Of a stretch of 64,000 nt of DNA, positions 1 to 9,138 are shown piece by piece (the first letter of the stretch is position 1; every line of letters begins with the position of its first letter). Source of the stretch: Xenopus tropicalis (taxonomy: Eukaryota > Chordata > Amphibia > Anura > Pipidae); NCBI RefSeq assembly GCF_000004195.4, contig NC_030679.2, forward strand, positions 146,322,243-146,386,242, written 5' to 3'. Made by a program: the position numbers and the translations under genes. A model generated the notes under the pieces. That model saw nothing but the letters and a program-made list of their open reading frames with translations, did not search any database and was not told the DNA's origin.

Positions 1-263
1 CGCACTGTTCCCAATTCATCTATCATCCATATGGAGCTGAGCACACATATACTCCCACTATGTTCACAAATCATTCTTGAAAAACTTATTGTTTCCAAAC
101 TCCAATCCTTGTAATGCAAGAAATTTAGTCGCCCGAAATTCTCTACTGTGTTCTCACAATGACAATTAGTGAGCAGAAGTGTTTTCAAAATTAAATTAAT
201 GAATTATTGTAAATCTAAAATTTACCTAATGCAGCCGACTGTCTGGTGCTGTGCTCTTGGTGA
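1..263 (+). repeat. Noisy copy of the tRNA-Thr upstream spacer (left flank of array)
   Basis: From about base 27 to 262 the sequence aligns, with an indel or mismatch every few bases, to the spacer at 46030-46245 that precedes a tRNA-Thr gene. Shared words include ccatatggagctg, gtttccaaac, cccgaa, caatgaca and gtctggtgctgtg. The last words fall inside the first bases of a tRNA-Thr and then switch to the miRNA array at about 264. The other copies of this spacer in the window agree closely, so the noise here looks like uncorrected read error. True divergence is possible. Confidence 0.75.
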
Positions 264-1908
264 AACAAGGAATCAAGATTTCTTCATCCTGATTTAGTTG
301 CACCCAGAAGAAGGCTCTCCCTTGTGCTTCAGTGATGGTGAGAAAGTCATTTCTCTTTTGGGTGTTCTATTTACCAGAAATACATTAAGGGTGAAAGAGC
401 TCTGGAAAACAAACAAGGGTGAATGCCTTTCTACTGGCTTGATAATGTTAAAGATTTTTCTTGCAAAGCCAATTTTACATTACCCAAAACTAGGCCCTCT
501 CTTGTGTTTTAATGATGGTAAGAAAGTGCTTTTTGTTTTGGGCATTGTATGTTTTGGACACTCCAACTTACTTTTTTGAGGCAAAATCACCTATTTCTTC
601 AGAAGTGCTGCAGACTGACCAATTTGAGATCACCCAAAACTGAGCCCTCTCTTGTGTTGTCTTGATGGTCAGAAAGTGCTTCCTGTTTTGGGTGTTATCG
701 ATTGGAAAGTTCAACCCTTGACATTTGCAGAAAAGGGATTCAAGATCTTTTTTAAACTGATTATGAAGCACCCAAAACGGGGCTCTCTCTTGTGCATGAA
801 TTATGGTGAGAAAGTGCTTTCTGTTTTGGGCGTTGTGGACATCAGATATACAACATGGTATTGAAGCTGCATGAAGGAGGCAAGGTAGCATTCCACCTGT
901 TTTGTTAATGGTAACAAAGTGCTTTTTGATTTAGCCATTGGGTCATTTTTTTGATGGCTCCATCTGGATCTCCATTCTGGAGATAGAGTTAAGAAAAAAG
1001 CCCCAGTGTCTACAGAATGAAAAGGAAAAGTCACTATTTGTCCAATTTGATATCACCCAAAACTAAGCCCTCTCTTGTGTTCCCTTGATGGTCAGAAAGT
1101 GCTTCCTGTTTTGGGCGTTATCGATTGGAAAATTCAACTTTTGACGGTCGCAGACAAGGGATTCAAGATCTTTTTCAGAACGATTAAGTAGCACCCAAAA
1201 CGGGGCTCTCTCTTGTGTATGAATTATGGTGAGAAAGTGCTTTCTGCTTTGGGCGTTGTGGACATCAGATATACAGCATGGAATTGAATATTGGGAGATA
1301 GCTCTAGGAAAAGACCAGGAGGCCCACCACCTGTTTGACACATTACAGGCAGTTTTCTTCTTGCAAAGCCATTTTACATCACCCAAAACAAAGCCCTGTC
1401 TTGTGCTGCTTAATGGTAAGAAAGTGCTTTTGTTTTGGGCATTGTATTTATTGGAAATTCTACAAGCCTGGAAATGAAATTTATTTTAAGGTACCTTTCA
1501 CTTTCTTTCTATCTAAAGTCATTACTTGTGTGAAACCAAAGAGTTTTCTTTGATTGCCAGTTTCTTCCCTGGACATCTCCATTGTTATTCACTTAATAGT
1601 CTGTCCCTCACCACACCCAGACTGATGGGCGCAAAACAATAGTGACTTAATGATATGCATGCCACTTGGCAGTTGATTGGCTAATGGCCTTCTAGAGTCT
1701 ACAGATATAAAGGCCAGCTAGTGGGAAAGCAAACCAAAGTCTCCAGCAGAAGACGCTCAGTGACCTCTGCTAGATGTTGCACGTGTGTTCCAACATTACT
1801 TTAATGGGTTTGGAGTCAAAGCTTCCAGGGCCTGGCAAAAAAAGTCCTCTGCAGAATTAAAAGACTCCTGGTGAAACAAGGAATCAAGATTTCTTCATCC
1901 TGATTTAG
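264..1908 (+). ncRNA. mir427: pri-mir-427 unit 1 (long)
   Basis: Long unit with poly-T of 7. Mature-like arms start at 342 (a), 522 (b), 672 (c), 810 (d), 914 (e), 1095 (f), 1233 (g) and 1420 (h). Stem-loop g has CTGCTTTGGGCG. The unit has no promoter block upstream because the array begins 34 bases before stem-loop a. The promoter at its 3' end (TATA at 1706) serves unit 2. Confidence 0.93.
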
Positions 1909-3525
1909 TTGCACCCAGAAGAAGGCTCTCCCTTGTGCTTCAGTGATGGTGAGAAAGTCATTTCTCTTTTGGGTGTTCTATTTACCAGAAATACATTAAG
2001 GGTGAAAGAGCTCTGGAAAACAAACAAGGGTGAATGCCTTTCTACTGGCTTGATAATGTTAAAGATTTTTCTTGCAAAGCCAATTTTACATTACCCAAAA
2101 CTAGGCCCTCTCTTGTGTTTTTAATGATGGTAAGAAAGTGCTTTTTTGTTTGGGCATTGTATGTTTTGGACACTCCAACTTACTTTTTTGAGGCAAAATC
2201 ACCTATTTCTTCAGAAGGTGCTGCAGACTGACCAATTTGAGATCACCCAAAACTGAGCCCTCTCTTGTGTTGTCTTGATGGTCAGAAAGTGCTTTCCTGT
2301 TTTGGGTGTTATCGATTGGAAAGTTCAACCCTTGACATTTGCAGAAAAGGGATTCAAGATCTTTTTTAAACTGATTATGAAGCACCCAAACGGGGCTCTC
2401 TCTTGTGCATGAATTATGGTGAGAAAGTGCTTTCTGTTTTGGGCGTTGTGGACATCAGATATAACAACATGGTATTGAAGCTGCATGAAGGAGGCAAGGT
2501 TAGCATTCCACCTGTTTTTGTTAATGGTAACAAAGTGCTTTTGATTTAGCCATTGGGTCATTTTTTTTTTTTTTTGATGGCTCCATCTGGATCTCCATTC
2601 TGGAGATAGAGTTAAGAAAAAAGCCCCCAGTGTCTACAGAATGAAAAGGAAAAGTCACTATTTGTCCAATTTGATATCACCAAAACTAAGCCCTCTCTTG
2701 TGTTCCTTTGATGGTCAGAAAGTGCTCTCCTGTTTTGGGCGTTTATCGATTGGAAAATTCAATTTTGACGGTCGCAGACAGGGATTCAAGATCTTTTTCA
2801 GAACGATTAAGTAGCACCCAAAACGGGGCTCTCCTTGTGTATGAATTATGGTGAGAAAGTGCTTTCTGCTTTGGGCATTGGTGGACACAGATATACAGCA
2901 TGGAATTGAATATTGGGAGATAGCTCTAGGAAAGACCAGGAGGCCCACCACCTGTTTGACACATTACAGCAGTTTTCTTCTTGCAAAGCCATTTACATCA
3001 ACCAAAACAAAGCCCTGTCTTGTGCTGCTTAATGGTAAGAAAGTGCTTTGTTTGGGCATTGTATTTATTGGAAATCTACAAGCCTGGAAATGAATTTATT
3101 TAAGGTACCTTTCACTTTCTTTCTATCTAAAGTCATTACTTGTGTGAAACCAAAGAGTTTTCTTTGATTGCCAGTTTCTTCCCTGGACATCTCCATTGTT
3201 TATTCACTTAATAGTCTGTCCCTCACCACACCCAGACTGATGGGCGCAAAAACAATAGTGACTTAATGATATGCATTGCCACTTGGCAGTTGATTGGCTA
3301 ATGGCCTTCTAGAGTCTACAGATATTAAAGGCCAGCTAGTGGAAAGCAAACCAAAGTCTCCAGCAGAAGACGCTCAGTGACCTCTGCTAGATGTTGCACG
3401 TGGTGTTTCCAACATTATTAATGGGTTTGGAGTCAAAGCTTCCAGGGCCTGGCAAAAAAAGTCCTCTGCAGAATTAAAAGACTCCTGGTGAAACAAGGAA
3501 TCAAGATTTCTTCATCCTGATTTAG
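1909..3525 (+). ncRNA. mir427: pri-mir-427 unit 2 (long, indel-rich)
   Basis: Mature-like arms start near 1953 (a), 2134 (b), 2285 (c), 2423 (d), 2530 (e), 2718 (f), 2855 (g) and 3039 (h). From about 2118 to 3421 the unit differs from every other unit by dozens of single-base indels, mostly in short homopolymers. Examples are an extra T at 2119, a lost A in CCCAAA at 2386 and TATTAAAG instead of TATAAAG at 3323. This pattern suggests sequencing error more than biology. Confidence 0.85.
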
Positions 3526-4714
3526 TTGCACCCAGAAGAAGGCTCTCCCTTGTGCTTCAGTGATGGTGAGAAAGTCATTTCTCTTTTGGGTGTTCTATTT
3601 ACCAGAAATACATTAAGGGTGAAAGAGCTCTGGAAAACAAACAAGGGTGAATGCCTTTCTACTGGCTTGATAATGTTAAAGATTTTTCTTGCAAAGCCAA
3701 TTTTACATTACCCAAAACTAGGCCCTCTCTTGTGTTTTAATGATGGTAAGAAAGTGCTTTTTGTTTTGGGCATTGTATGTTTTGGACACTCCAACTTACT
3801 TTTTTGAGGCAAAATCACCTATTTCTTCAGAAGTGCTGCAGACTGACCAATTTGAGATCACCCAAAACTGAGCCCTCTCTTGTGTTGTCTTGATGGTCAG
3901 AAAGTGCTTCCTGTTTTGGGTGTTATCGATTGGAAAGTTCAAACCCTTGACTTTGGCAGAAAGGGATTCAAGATCTTTTTAGAACTGATTAGAAGCACCC
4001 AAAACGGGGCTCTCTCTTGTGCATGAATTATGGTGAGAAAGTGCTTTCTGTTTTGGGCGTTGTGGACATCAGATATACAGCATGGAATTGAATATTGGGA
4101 GATAGCTCTAGGAAAAGACCAGGAGGCCCACCACCTGTTTGACACATTACAGGCAGTTTTCTTCTTGCAAAGCCATTTTACATCACCCAAAACAAAGCCC
4201 TGTCTTGTGCTGCTTAATGGTAAGAAAGTGCTTTTGTTTTTGGGCATTGTATTTATTGGAAATTCTACAAGCCTGGAAATGAAATTTTATTTTAAGGTAC
4301 CTTTCACTTTCTTTCTATCTAAAGTCATTACTTGTGTGAAACCAAAGAGTTTTCTTTGATTGCCAGTTTCTTCCCTGGACATCTCCATTGTTATTCACTT
4401 AATAGTCTGTCCCTCACCACACCCAGACTGATGGGCGCAAAACAATAGTGACTTAATGATATGCATGCCACTTGGCAGTTGATTGGCTAATGGCCTTCTA
4501 GAGTCTACAGATATAAAGGCCAGCTAGTGGGAAAGCAAACCAAAGTCTCCAGCAGAAGACGCTCAGTGACCTCTGCTAGATGTTGCACGTGTGTTCCAAC
4601 ATTACTTTAATGGGTTTGGAGTCAAAGCTTCCAGGGCCTGGCAAAAAAAGTCCTCTGCAGAATTAAAAGACTCCTGGTGAAACAAGGAATCAAGATTTCT
4701 TCATCCTGATTTAG
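3526..4714 (+). ncRNA. mir427: pri-mir-427 unit 3 (short)
   Basis: Short unit lacking e, f and g. Mature-like arms start at 3570 (a), 3750 (b), 3900 (c), 4037 (d) and 4224 (h). The c-d spacer at 3940-4000 differs from other units and resembles a mix of c-d and f-g spacers (TTTTTAGAACTGATTAGAAG). Stem-loop h has one extra T in its arm (about 4236). Confidence 0.9.
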
Positions 4715-5902
4715 TTGCACCCAGAAGAAGGCTCTCCCTTGTGCTTCAGTGATGGTGAGAAAGTCATTTCTCTTTTGGGTGTTCTATTTACCAGAAATAC
4801 ATTAAGGGTGAAAGAGCTCTGGAAAACAAACAAGGGTGAATGCCTTTCTACTGGCTTGATAATGTTAAAGATTTTTCTTGCAAAGCCAATTTTACATTAC
4901 CCAAAACTAGGCCCTCTCTTGTGTTTTAATGATGGTAAGAAAGTGCTTTTTGTTTTGGGCATTGTATGTTTTGGACACTCCAACTTACTTTTTTGAGGCA
5001 AAATCACCTATTTCTTCAGAAGTGCTGCAGACTGACCAATTTGAGATCACCCAAAACTGAGCCCTCTCTTGTGTTGTCTTGATGGTCAGAAAGTGCTTCC
5101 TGTTTTGGGTGTTATCGATTGGAAAGTTCAACCCTTGACATTTGCAGAAAAGGGATTCAAGATCTTTTTTAAACTGATTATGAAGCACCCAAAACGGGGC
5201 TCTCTCTTGTGCATGAATTATGGTGAGAAAGTGCTTTCTGTTTTGGGCGTTGTGGACATCAGATATACAGCATGGAATTGAATATTGGGAGATAGCTCTA
5301 GGAAAAGACCAGGAGGCCCACCACCTGTTTGACACATTACAGGCAGTTTTCTTCTTGCAAAGCCATTTTACATCACCCAAAACAAAGCCCTGTCTTGTGC
5401 TGCTTAATGGTAAGAAAGTGCTTTTGTTTTGGGCATTGTATTTATTGGAAATTCTACAAGCCTGGAAATGAATTTTATTTTAAGGTACCTTTCACTTTCT
5501 TTCTATCTAAAGTCATTACTTGTGTGAAACCAAAGAGTTTTCTTTGATTGCCAGTTTCTTCCCTGGACATCTCCATTGTTATTCACTTAATAGTCTGTCC
5601 CTCACCACACCCAGACTGATGGGCGCAAAACAATAGTGACTTAATGATATGCATGCCACTTGGCAGTTGATTGGCTAATGGCCTTCTAGAGTCTACAGAT
5701 ATAAAGGCCAGCTAGTGGGAAAGCAAACCAAAGTCTCCAGCAGAAGACGCTCAGTGACCTCTGCTAGATGTTGCACGTGTGTTCCAACATTACTTTAATG
5801 GGTTTGGAGTCAAAGCTTCCAGGGCCTGGCAAAAAAAGTCCTCTGCAGAATTAAAAGACTCCTGGTGAAACAAGGAATCAAGATTTCTTCATCCTGATTT
5901 AG
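4715..5902 (+). ncRNA. mir427: pri-mir-427 unit 4 (short)
   Basis: Short unit. Mature-like arms start at 4759 (a), 4939 (b), 5089 (c), 5227 (d) and 5414 (h). After stem-loop d the sequence reads ATACAGCATGG, which in long units follows stem-loop g. This identifies a d/g recombination product. TATA at 5700. Confidence 0.95.
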
Positions 5903-7519
5903 TTGCACCCAGAAGAAGGCTCTCCCTTGTGCTTCAGTGATGGTGAGAAAGTCATTTCTCTTTTGGGTGTTCTATTTACCAGAAATACATTAAGGGTGAA
6001 AGAGCTCTGGAAAACAAACAAGGGTGAATGCCTTTCTACTGGCTTGATAATGTTAAAGATTTTTCTTGCAAAGCCAATTTTACATTACCCAAAACTAGGC
6101 CCTCTCTTGTGTTTTAATGATGGTAAGAAAGTGCTTTTTGTTTTGGGCATTGTATGTTTTGGACACTCCAACTTACTTTTTGAGGCAAAATCACCTATTT
6201 CTTCAGAAGTGCTGCAGACTGACCAATTTGAGATCACCCAAAACTGAGCCCTCTCTTGTGTTGTCTTGATGGTCAGAAAGTGCTTCCTGTTTTGGGTGTT
6301 ATCGATTGGAAAGTTCAACCCTTGACATTTGCAGAAAAGGGATTCAAGATCTTTTTTAAACTGATTATGAAGCACCCAAAACGGGGCTCTCTCTTGTGCA
6401 TGAATTATGGTGAGAAAGTGCTTTCTGTTTTGGGCGTTGTGGACATCAGATATACAACATGGTATTGAAGCTGCATGAAGGAGGCAAGGTAGCATTCCAC
6501 CTGTTTTGTTAATGGTAACAAAGTGCTTTTTGATTTAGCCATTGGGTCATTTTTTTTTTTTTGATGGCTCCATCTGGATCTCCATTCTGGAGATAGAGTT
6601 AAGAAAAAAGCCCCAGTGTCTACAGAATGAAAAGGAAAAGTCACTATTTGTCCAATTTGATATCACCCAAAACTAAGCCCTCTCTTGTGTTCCCTTGATG
6701 GTCAGAAAGTGCTTCCTGTTTTGGGCGTTATCGATTGGAAAATTCAACTTTTGACGGTCGCAGACAAGGGATTCAAGATCTTTTTCAGAACGATTAAGTA
6801 GCACCCAAAACGGGGCTCTCTCTTGTGTATGAATTATGGTGAGAAAGTGCTTTCTGTTTTGGGCGTTGTGGACATCAGATATACAGCATGGAATTGAATA
6901 TTGGGAGATAGCTCTAGGAAAAGACCAGGAGGCCCACCACCTGTTTGACACATTACAGGCAGTTTTCTTCTTGCAAAGCCATTTTACATCACCCAAAACA
7001 AAGCCCTGTCTTGTGCTGCTTAATGGTAAGAAAGTGCTTTTGTTTTGGGCATTGTATTTATTGGAAATTCTACAAGCCTGGAAATGAAATTTTATTTTAA
7101 GGTACCTTTCACTTTCTTTCTATCTAAAGTCATTACTTGTGTGAAACCAAAGAGTTTTCTTTGATTGCCAGTTTCTTCCCTGGACATCTCCATTGTTATT
7201 CACTTAATAGTCTGTCCCTCACCACACCCAGACTGATGGGCGCAAAACAATAGTGACTTAATGATATGCATGCCACTTGGCAGTTGATTGGCTAATGGCC
7301 TTCTAGAGTCTACAGATATAAAGGCCAGCTAGTGGGAAAGCAAACCAAAGTCTCCAGCAGAAGACGCTCAGTGACCTCTGCTAGATGTTGCACGTGTGTT
7401 CCAACATTACTTTAATGGGTTTGGAGTCAAAGCTTCCAGGGCCTGGCAAAAAAAGTCCTCTGCAGAATTAAAAGACTCCTGGTGAAACAAGGAATCAAGA
7501 TTTCTTCATCCTGATTTAG
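5903..7519 (+). ncRNA. mir427: pri-mir-427 unit 5 (long)
   Basis: Poly-T of 13. Mature-like arms start at 5947, 6127, 6276, 6414, 6518 (e), 6705, 6843 and 7030. Stem-loop g is the CTGTTTTGGGCG type, so its arm matches stem-loop d. One T is missing at about 6176 between b and c. TATA at 7317. Confidence 0.95.
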
Positions 7520-7520
7520 T

Positions 7521-7588
7521 TGCACCCAGAAGAAGGCTCTCCCTTGTGCTTCAGTGATGGTGAGAAAGTCATTTCTCTTTTGGGTGTT
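7521..7588 (+). ncRNA. Stem-loop a, miR-427-like with altered seed
   Basis: The 5' arm GCACCCAGAAGAAGGCTCTC pairs with the 3' arm that begins GAAAGUCAUUUCUC at 7564. The loop region (CTTGTGCTTCAGTGATGGTGA) resembles that of the other stem-loops. The seed is AAAGUCA instead of AAAGUGC, and the CCCAAAAC of the 5' arm has become CCCAGAAG with a matching change to CTTTTGGG. The change is present in all 29 units. Whether a mature product exists is unknown. Confidence 0.7.
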
Positions 7589-7698
7589 CTATTTACCAGA
7601 AATACATTAAGGGTGAAAGAGCTCTGGAAAACAAACAAGGGTGAATGCCTTTCTACTGGCTTGATAATGTTAAAGATTTTTCTTGCAAAGCCAATTTT

Positions 7699-7770
7699 AC
7701 ATTACCCAAAACTAGGCCCTCTCTTGTGTTTTAATGATGGTAAGAAAGTGCTTTTTGTTTTGGGCATTGT
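7699..7770 (+). ncRNA. mir427: mir-427 stem-loop b
   Basis: The 5' arm ACCCAAAACTAGGCCCTCTC pairs with the 3' arm starting at 7744, GAAAGUGCUUUUUGUUUUGG. It has the canonical seed with a U-rich middle. The C1-to-G pairing of CCCAAAAC with GTTTTGGG is intact. Confidence 0.93.
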
Positions 7771-7849
7771 ATGTTTTGGACACTCCAACTTACTTTTTTG
7801 AGGCAAAATCACCTATTTCTTCAGAAGTGCTGCAGACTGACCAATTTGA

Positions 7850-7921
7850 GATCACCCAAAACTGAGCCCTCTCTTGTGTTGTCTTGATGGTCAGAAAGTG
7901 CTTCCTGTTTTGGGTGTTATC
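7850..7921 (+). ncRNA. mir427: mir-427 stem-loop c
   Basis: The 5' arm CACCCAAAACTGAGCCCTCT pairs with the 3' arm starting at 7894, GAAAGUGCUUCCUGUUUUGG, ending GGUG. Its apical loop contains TTGTCTTGATGG. Together with stem-loop d it forms a two-hairpin module that is duplicated as f-g. Confidence 0.93.
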
Positions 7922-7989
7922 GATTGGAAAGTTCAACCCTTGACATTTGCAGAAAAGGGATTCAAGATCTTTTTTAAACTGATTATGAA

Positions 7990-8058
7990 GCACCCAAAAC
8001 GGGGCTCTCTCTTGTGCATGAATTATGGTGAGAAAGTGCTTTCTGTTTTGGGCGTTGT
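7990..8058 (+). ncRNA. mir427: mir-427 stem-loop d (canonical miR-427)
   Basis: The 3' arm at 8032-8054 begins GAAAGUGCUUUCUGUUUUGG and ends GCG, which matches the Xenopus miR-427 mature sequence as I know it. The 5' arm is GCACCCAAAACGGGGCTCTC with loop CTTGTGCATGAATTATGG. Extended pairing CCCAAAAC/GTTTTGGG anchors the base. The miR-427 seed pairs with GCACUUU sites in maternal mRNA 3' UTRs. Confidence 0.97.
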
Positions 8059-8098
8059 GGACATCAGATATACAACATGGTATTGAAGCTGCATGAAG

Positions 8099-8162
8099 GA
8101 GGCAAGGTAGCATTCCACCTGTTTTGTTAATGGTAACAAAGTGCTTTTTGATTTAGCCATTG
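8099..8162 (+). ncRNA. Stem-loop e, divergent AAAGUGC stem-loop
   Basis: The sequence ACAAAGUGCUUUUUGAUUUA from 8136 keeps the family seed, but the flanking arms differ. The 5' side GGCAAGGTAGCATTCCACCT pairs only imperfectly, with GGC/GCC at the base and CAC/GUG and TGTT/AACA near the loop. It has the shared TTAATGGTAA loop words. Only long units have it. It may be a decayed or a diverged precursor. Confidence 0.5.
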
Positions 8163-8167
8163 GGTCA

Positions 8168-8181
8168 TTTTTTTTTTTTTT
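8168..8181 (+). repeat. Poly-T tract of the long unit (variable)
   Basis: Fourteen Ts between stem-loops e and f. The tract is 7 to 17 long across the long units and accounts for almost all length variation: 7 (units 1, 25, 28), 9 (22), 11 (17), 12 (11, 14), 13 (5, 7, 15), 14 (6, 8, 10, 12), 15 (9, 13, 16), 16 (18) and 17 (19). A T-run this long is also a potential RNA polymerase III terminator. Confidence 0.9.
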
Positions 8182-8279
8182 GATGGCTCCATCTGGATCT
8201 CCATTCTGGAGATAGAGTTAAGAAAAAAGCCCCAGTGTCTACAGAATGAAAAGGAAAAGTCACTATTTGTCCAATTTGA

Positions 8280-8351
8280 TATCACCCAAAACTAAGCCCT
8301 CTCTTGTGTTCCCTTGATGGTCAGAAAGTGCTTCCTGTTTTGGGCGTTATC
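8280..8351 (+). ncRNA. mir427: mir-427 stem-loop f
   Basis: The 5' arm CACCCAAAACTAAGCCCTCT pairs with the 3' arm from 8324, GAAAGUGCUUCCUGUUUUGG, ending GCG. It is the paralogue of stem-loop c: arms nearly identical, loop TTCCCTTGATGG. Present only in long units and in the terminal partial unit. Confidence 0.93.
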
Positions 8352-8419
8352 GATTGGAAAATTCAACTTTTGACGGTCGCAGACAAGGGATTCAAGATCT
8401 TTTTCAGAACGATTAAGTA

Positions 8420-8487
8420 GCACCCAAAACGGGGCTCTCTCTTGTGTATGAATTATGGTGAGAAAGTGCTTTCTGTTTTGGGCGTTG
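8420..8487 (+). ncRNA. mir427: mir-427 stem-loop g
   Basis: Paralogue of stem-loop d, differing in its loop (TGTATGAATTATGG instead of TGCATGAATTATGG). The mature-like arm starts at 8462. Across long units its 3' arm has three forms: CTGTTTTGGGCG, CTGCTTTGGGCG and CTGCTTTGGGCA. The C in the last two weakens pairing with the CCCAAAAC arm. Confidence 0.93.
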
Positions 8488-8602
8488 TGGACATCAGATA
8501 TACAGCATGGAATTGAATATTGGGAGATAGCTCTAGGAAAAGACCAGGAGGCCCACCACCTGTTTGACACATTACAGGCAGTTTTCTTCTTGCAAAGCCA
8601 TT

Positions 8603-8675
8603 TTACATCACCCAAAACAAAGCCCTGTCTTGTGCTGCTTAATGGTAAGAAAGTGCTTTTGTTTTGGGCATTGTA
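8603..8675 (+). ncRNA. mir427: mir-427 stem-loop h
   Basis: The 5' arm CACCCAAAACAAAGCCCTGT pairs with the 3' arm from 8649, GAAAGUGCUUUUGUUUUGGG, ending CA. It has one U less than stem-loop b. It is the last stem-loop of every complete unit and lies about 285 bases before the next TATA box. Confidence 0.93.
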
Positions 8676-8809
8676 TTTATTGGAAATTCTACAAGCCTGG
8701 AAATGAAATTTTATTTTAAGGTACCTTTCACTTTCTTTCTATCTAAAGTCATTACTTGTGTGAAACCAAAGAGTTTTCTTTGATTGCCAGTTTCTTCCCT
8801 GGACATCTC

Positions 8810-8970
8810 CATTGTTATTCACTTAATAGTCTGTCCCTCACCACACCCAGACTGATGGGCGCAAAACAATAGTGACTTAATGATATGCATGCCACTTGGC
8901 AGTTGATTGGCTAATGGCCTTCTAGAGTCTACAGATATAAAGGCCAGCTAGTGGGAAAGCAAACCAAAGT
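8810..8970 (+). promoter_or_regulatory. Unit promoter (SOX/POU-like, CACCC, ATATGCAT, inverted CCAAT, TATA)
   Basis: In order: CATTGTTATTCACTT at 8810-8824 (12 of 15 matches to the SOX-OCT composite), CCACACCC (KLF/Sp-like) at 8841-8848, ATATGCAT (POU-like) at 8883-8890, ATTGG (inverted CCAAT) at 8906-8910 and TATAAA at 8936-8941. A start site would lie near 8965-8970, about 170 bases before stem-loop a of unit 7. The same block precedes units 2-29, with TATA at 1706, 3323 (disrupted), 4512, 5700, 7317, 8936, 10553, 12172, 13792, 15411, 17028, 18647, 20267, 21884, 23502, 25122, 26738, 28359, 29981, 31170, 32359, 33973, 35162, 36351, 37963, 39152, 40341 and 41953. Motifs are read directly; promoter activity is inferred. 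Confidence 0.8.
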
Positions 8971-9138
8971 CTCCAGCAGAAGACGCTCAGTGACCTCTGC
9001 TAGATGTTGCACGTGTGTTCCAACATTACTTTAATGGGTTTGGAGTCAAAGCTTCCAGGGCCTGGCAAAAAAAGTCCTCTGCAGAATTAAAAGACTCCTG
9101 GTGAAACAAGGAATCAAGATTTCTTCATCCTGATTTAG

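Larger units (their letters stand above)
7520..9138 (+). ncRNA. mir427: pri-mir-427 unit 6 (long, used as reference unit)
   Basis: Regular 1619-base unit, poly-T of 14. Mature-like arms start at 7564 (a), 7744 (b), 7894 (c), 8032 (d), 8136 (e), 8324 (f), 8462 (g, CTGTTTTGGGCG type) and 8649 (h). The individual stem-loops and promoter of this unit are listed separately as the model for all others. TATA at 8936. Confidence 0.96.

Noticed and set aside
1857..1863. ATTAAA in the leader (GAATTAAAAGACTCC) as the poly(A) signal of the preceding unit
   Set aside because: It lies downstream of the next unit's TATA box, and no other cleavage signals are evident. Read-through use cannot be shown from sequence.
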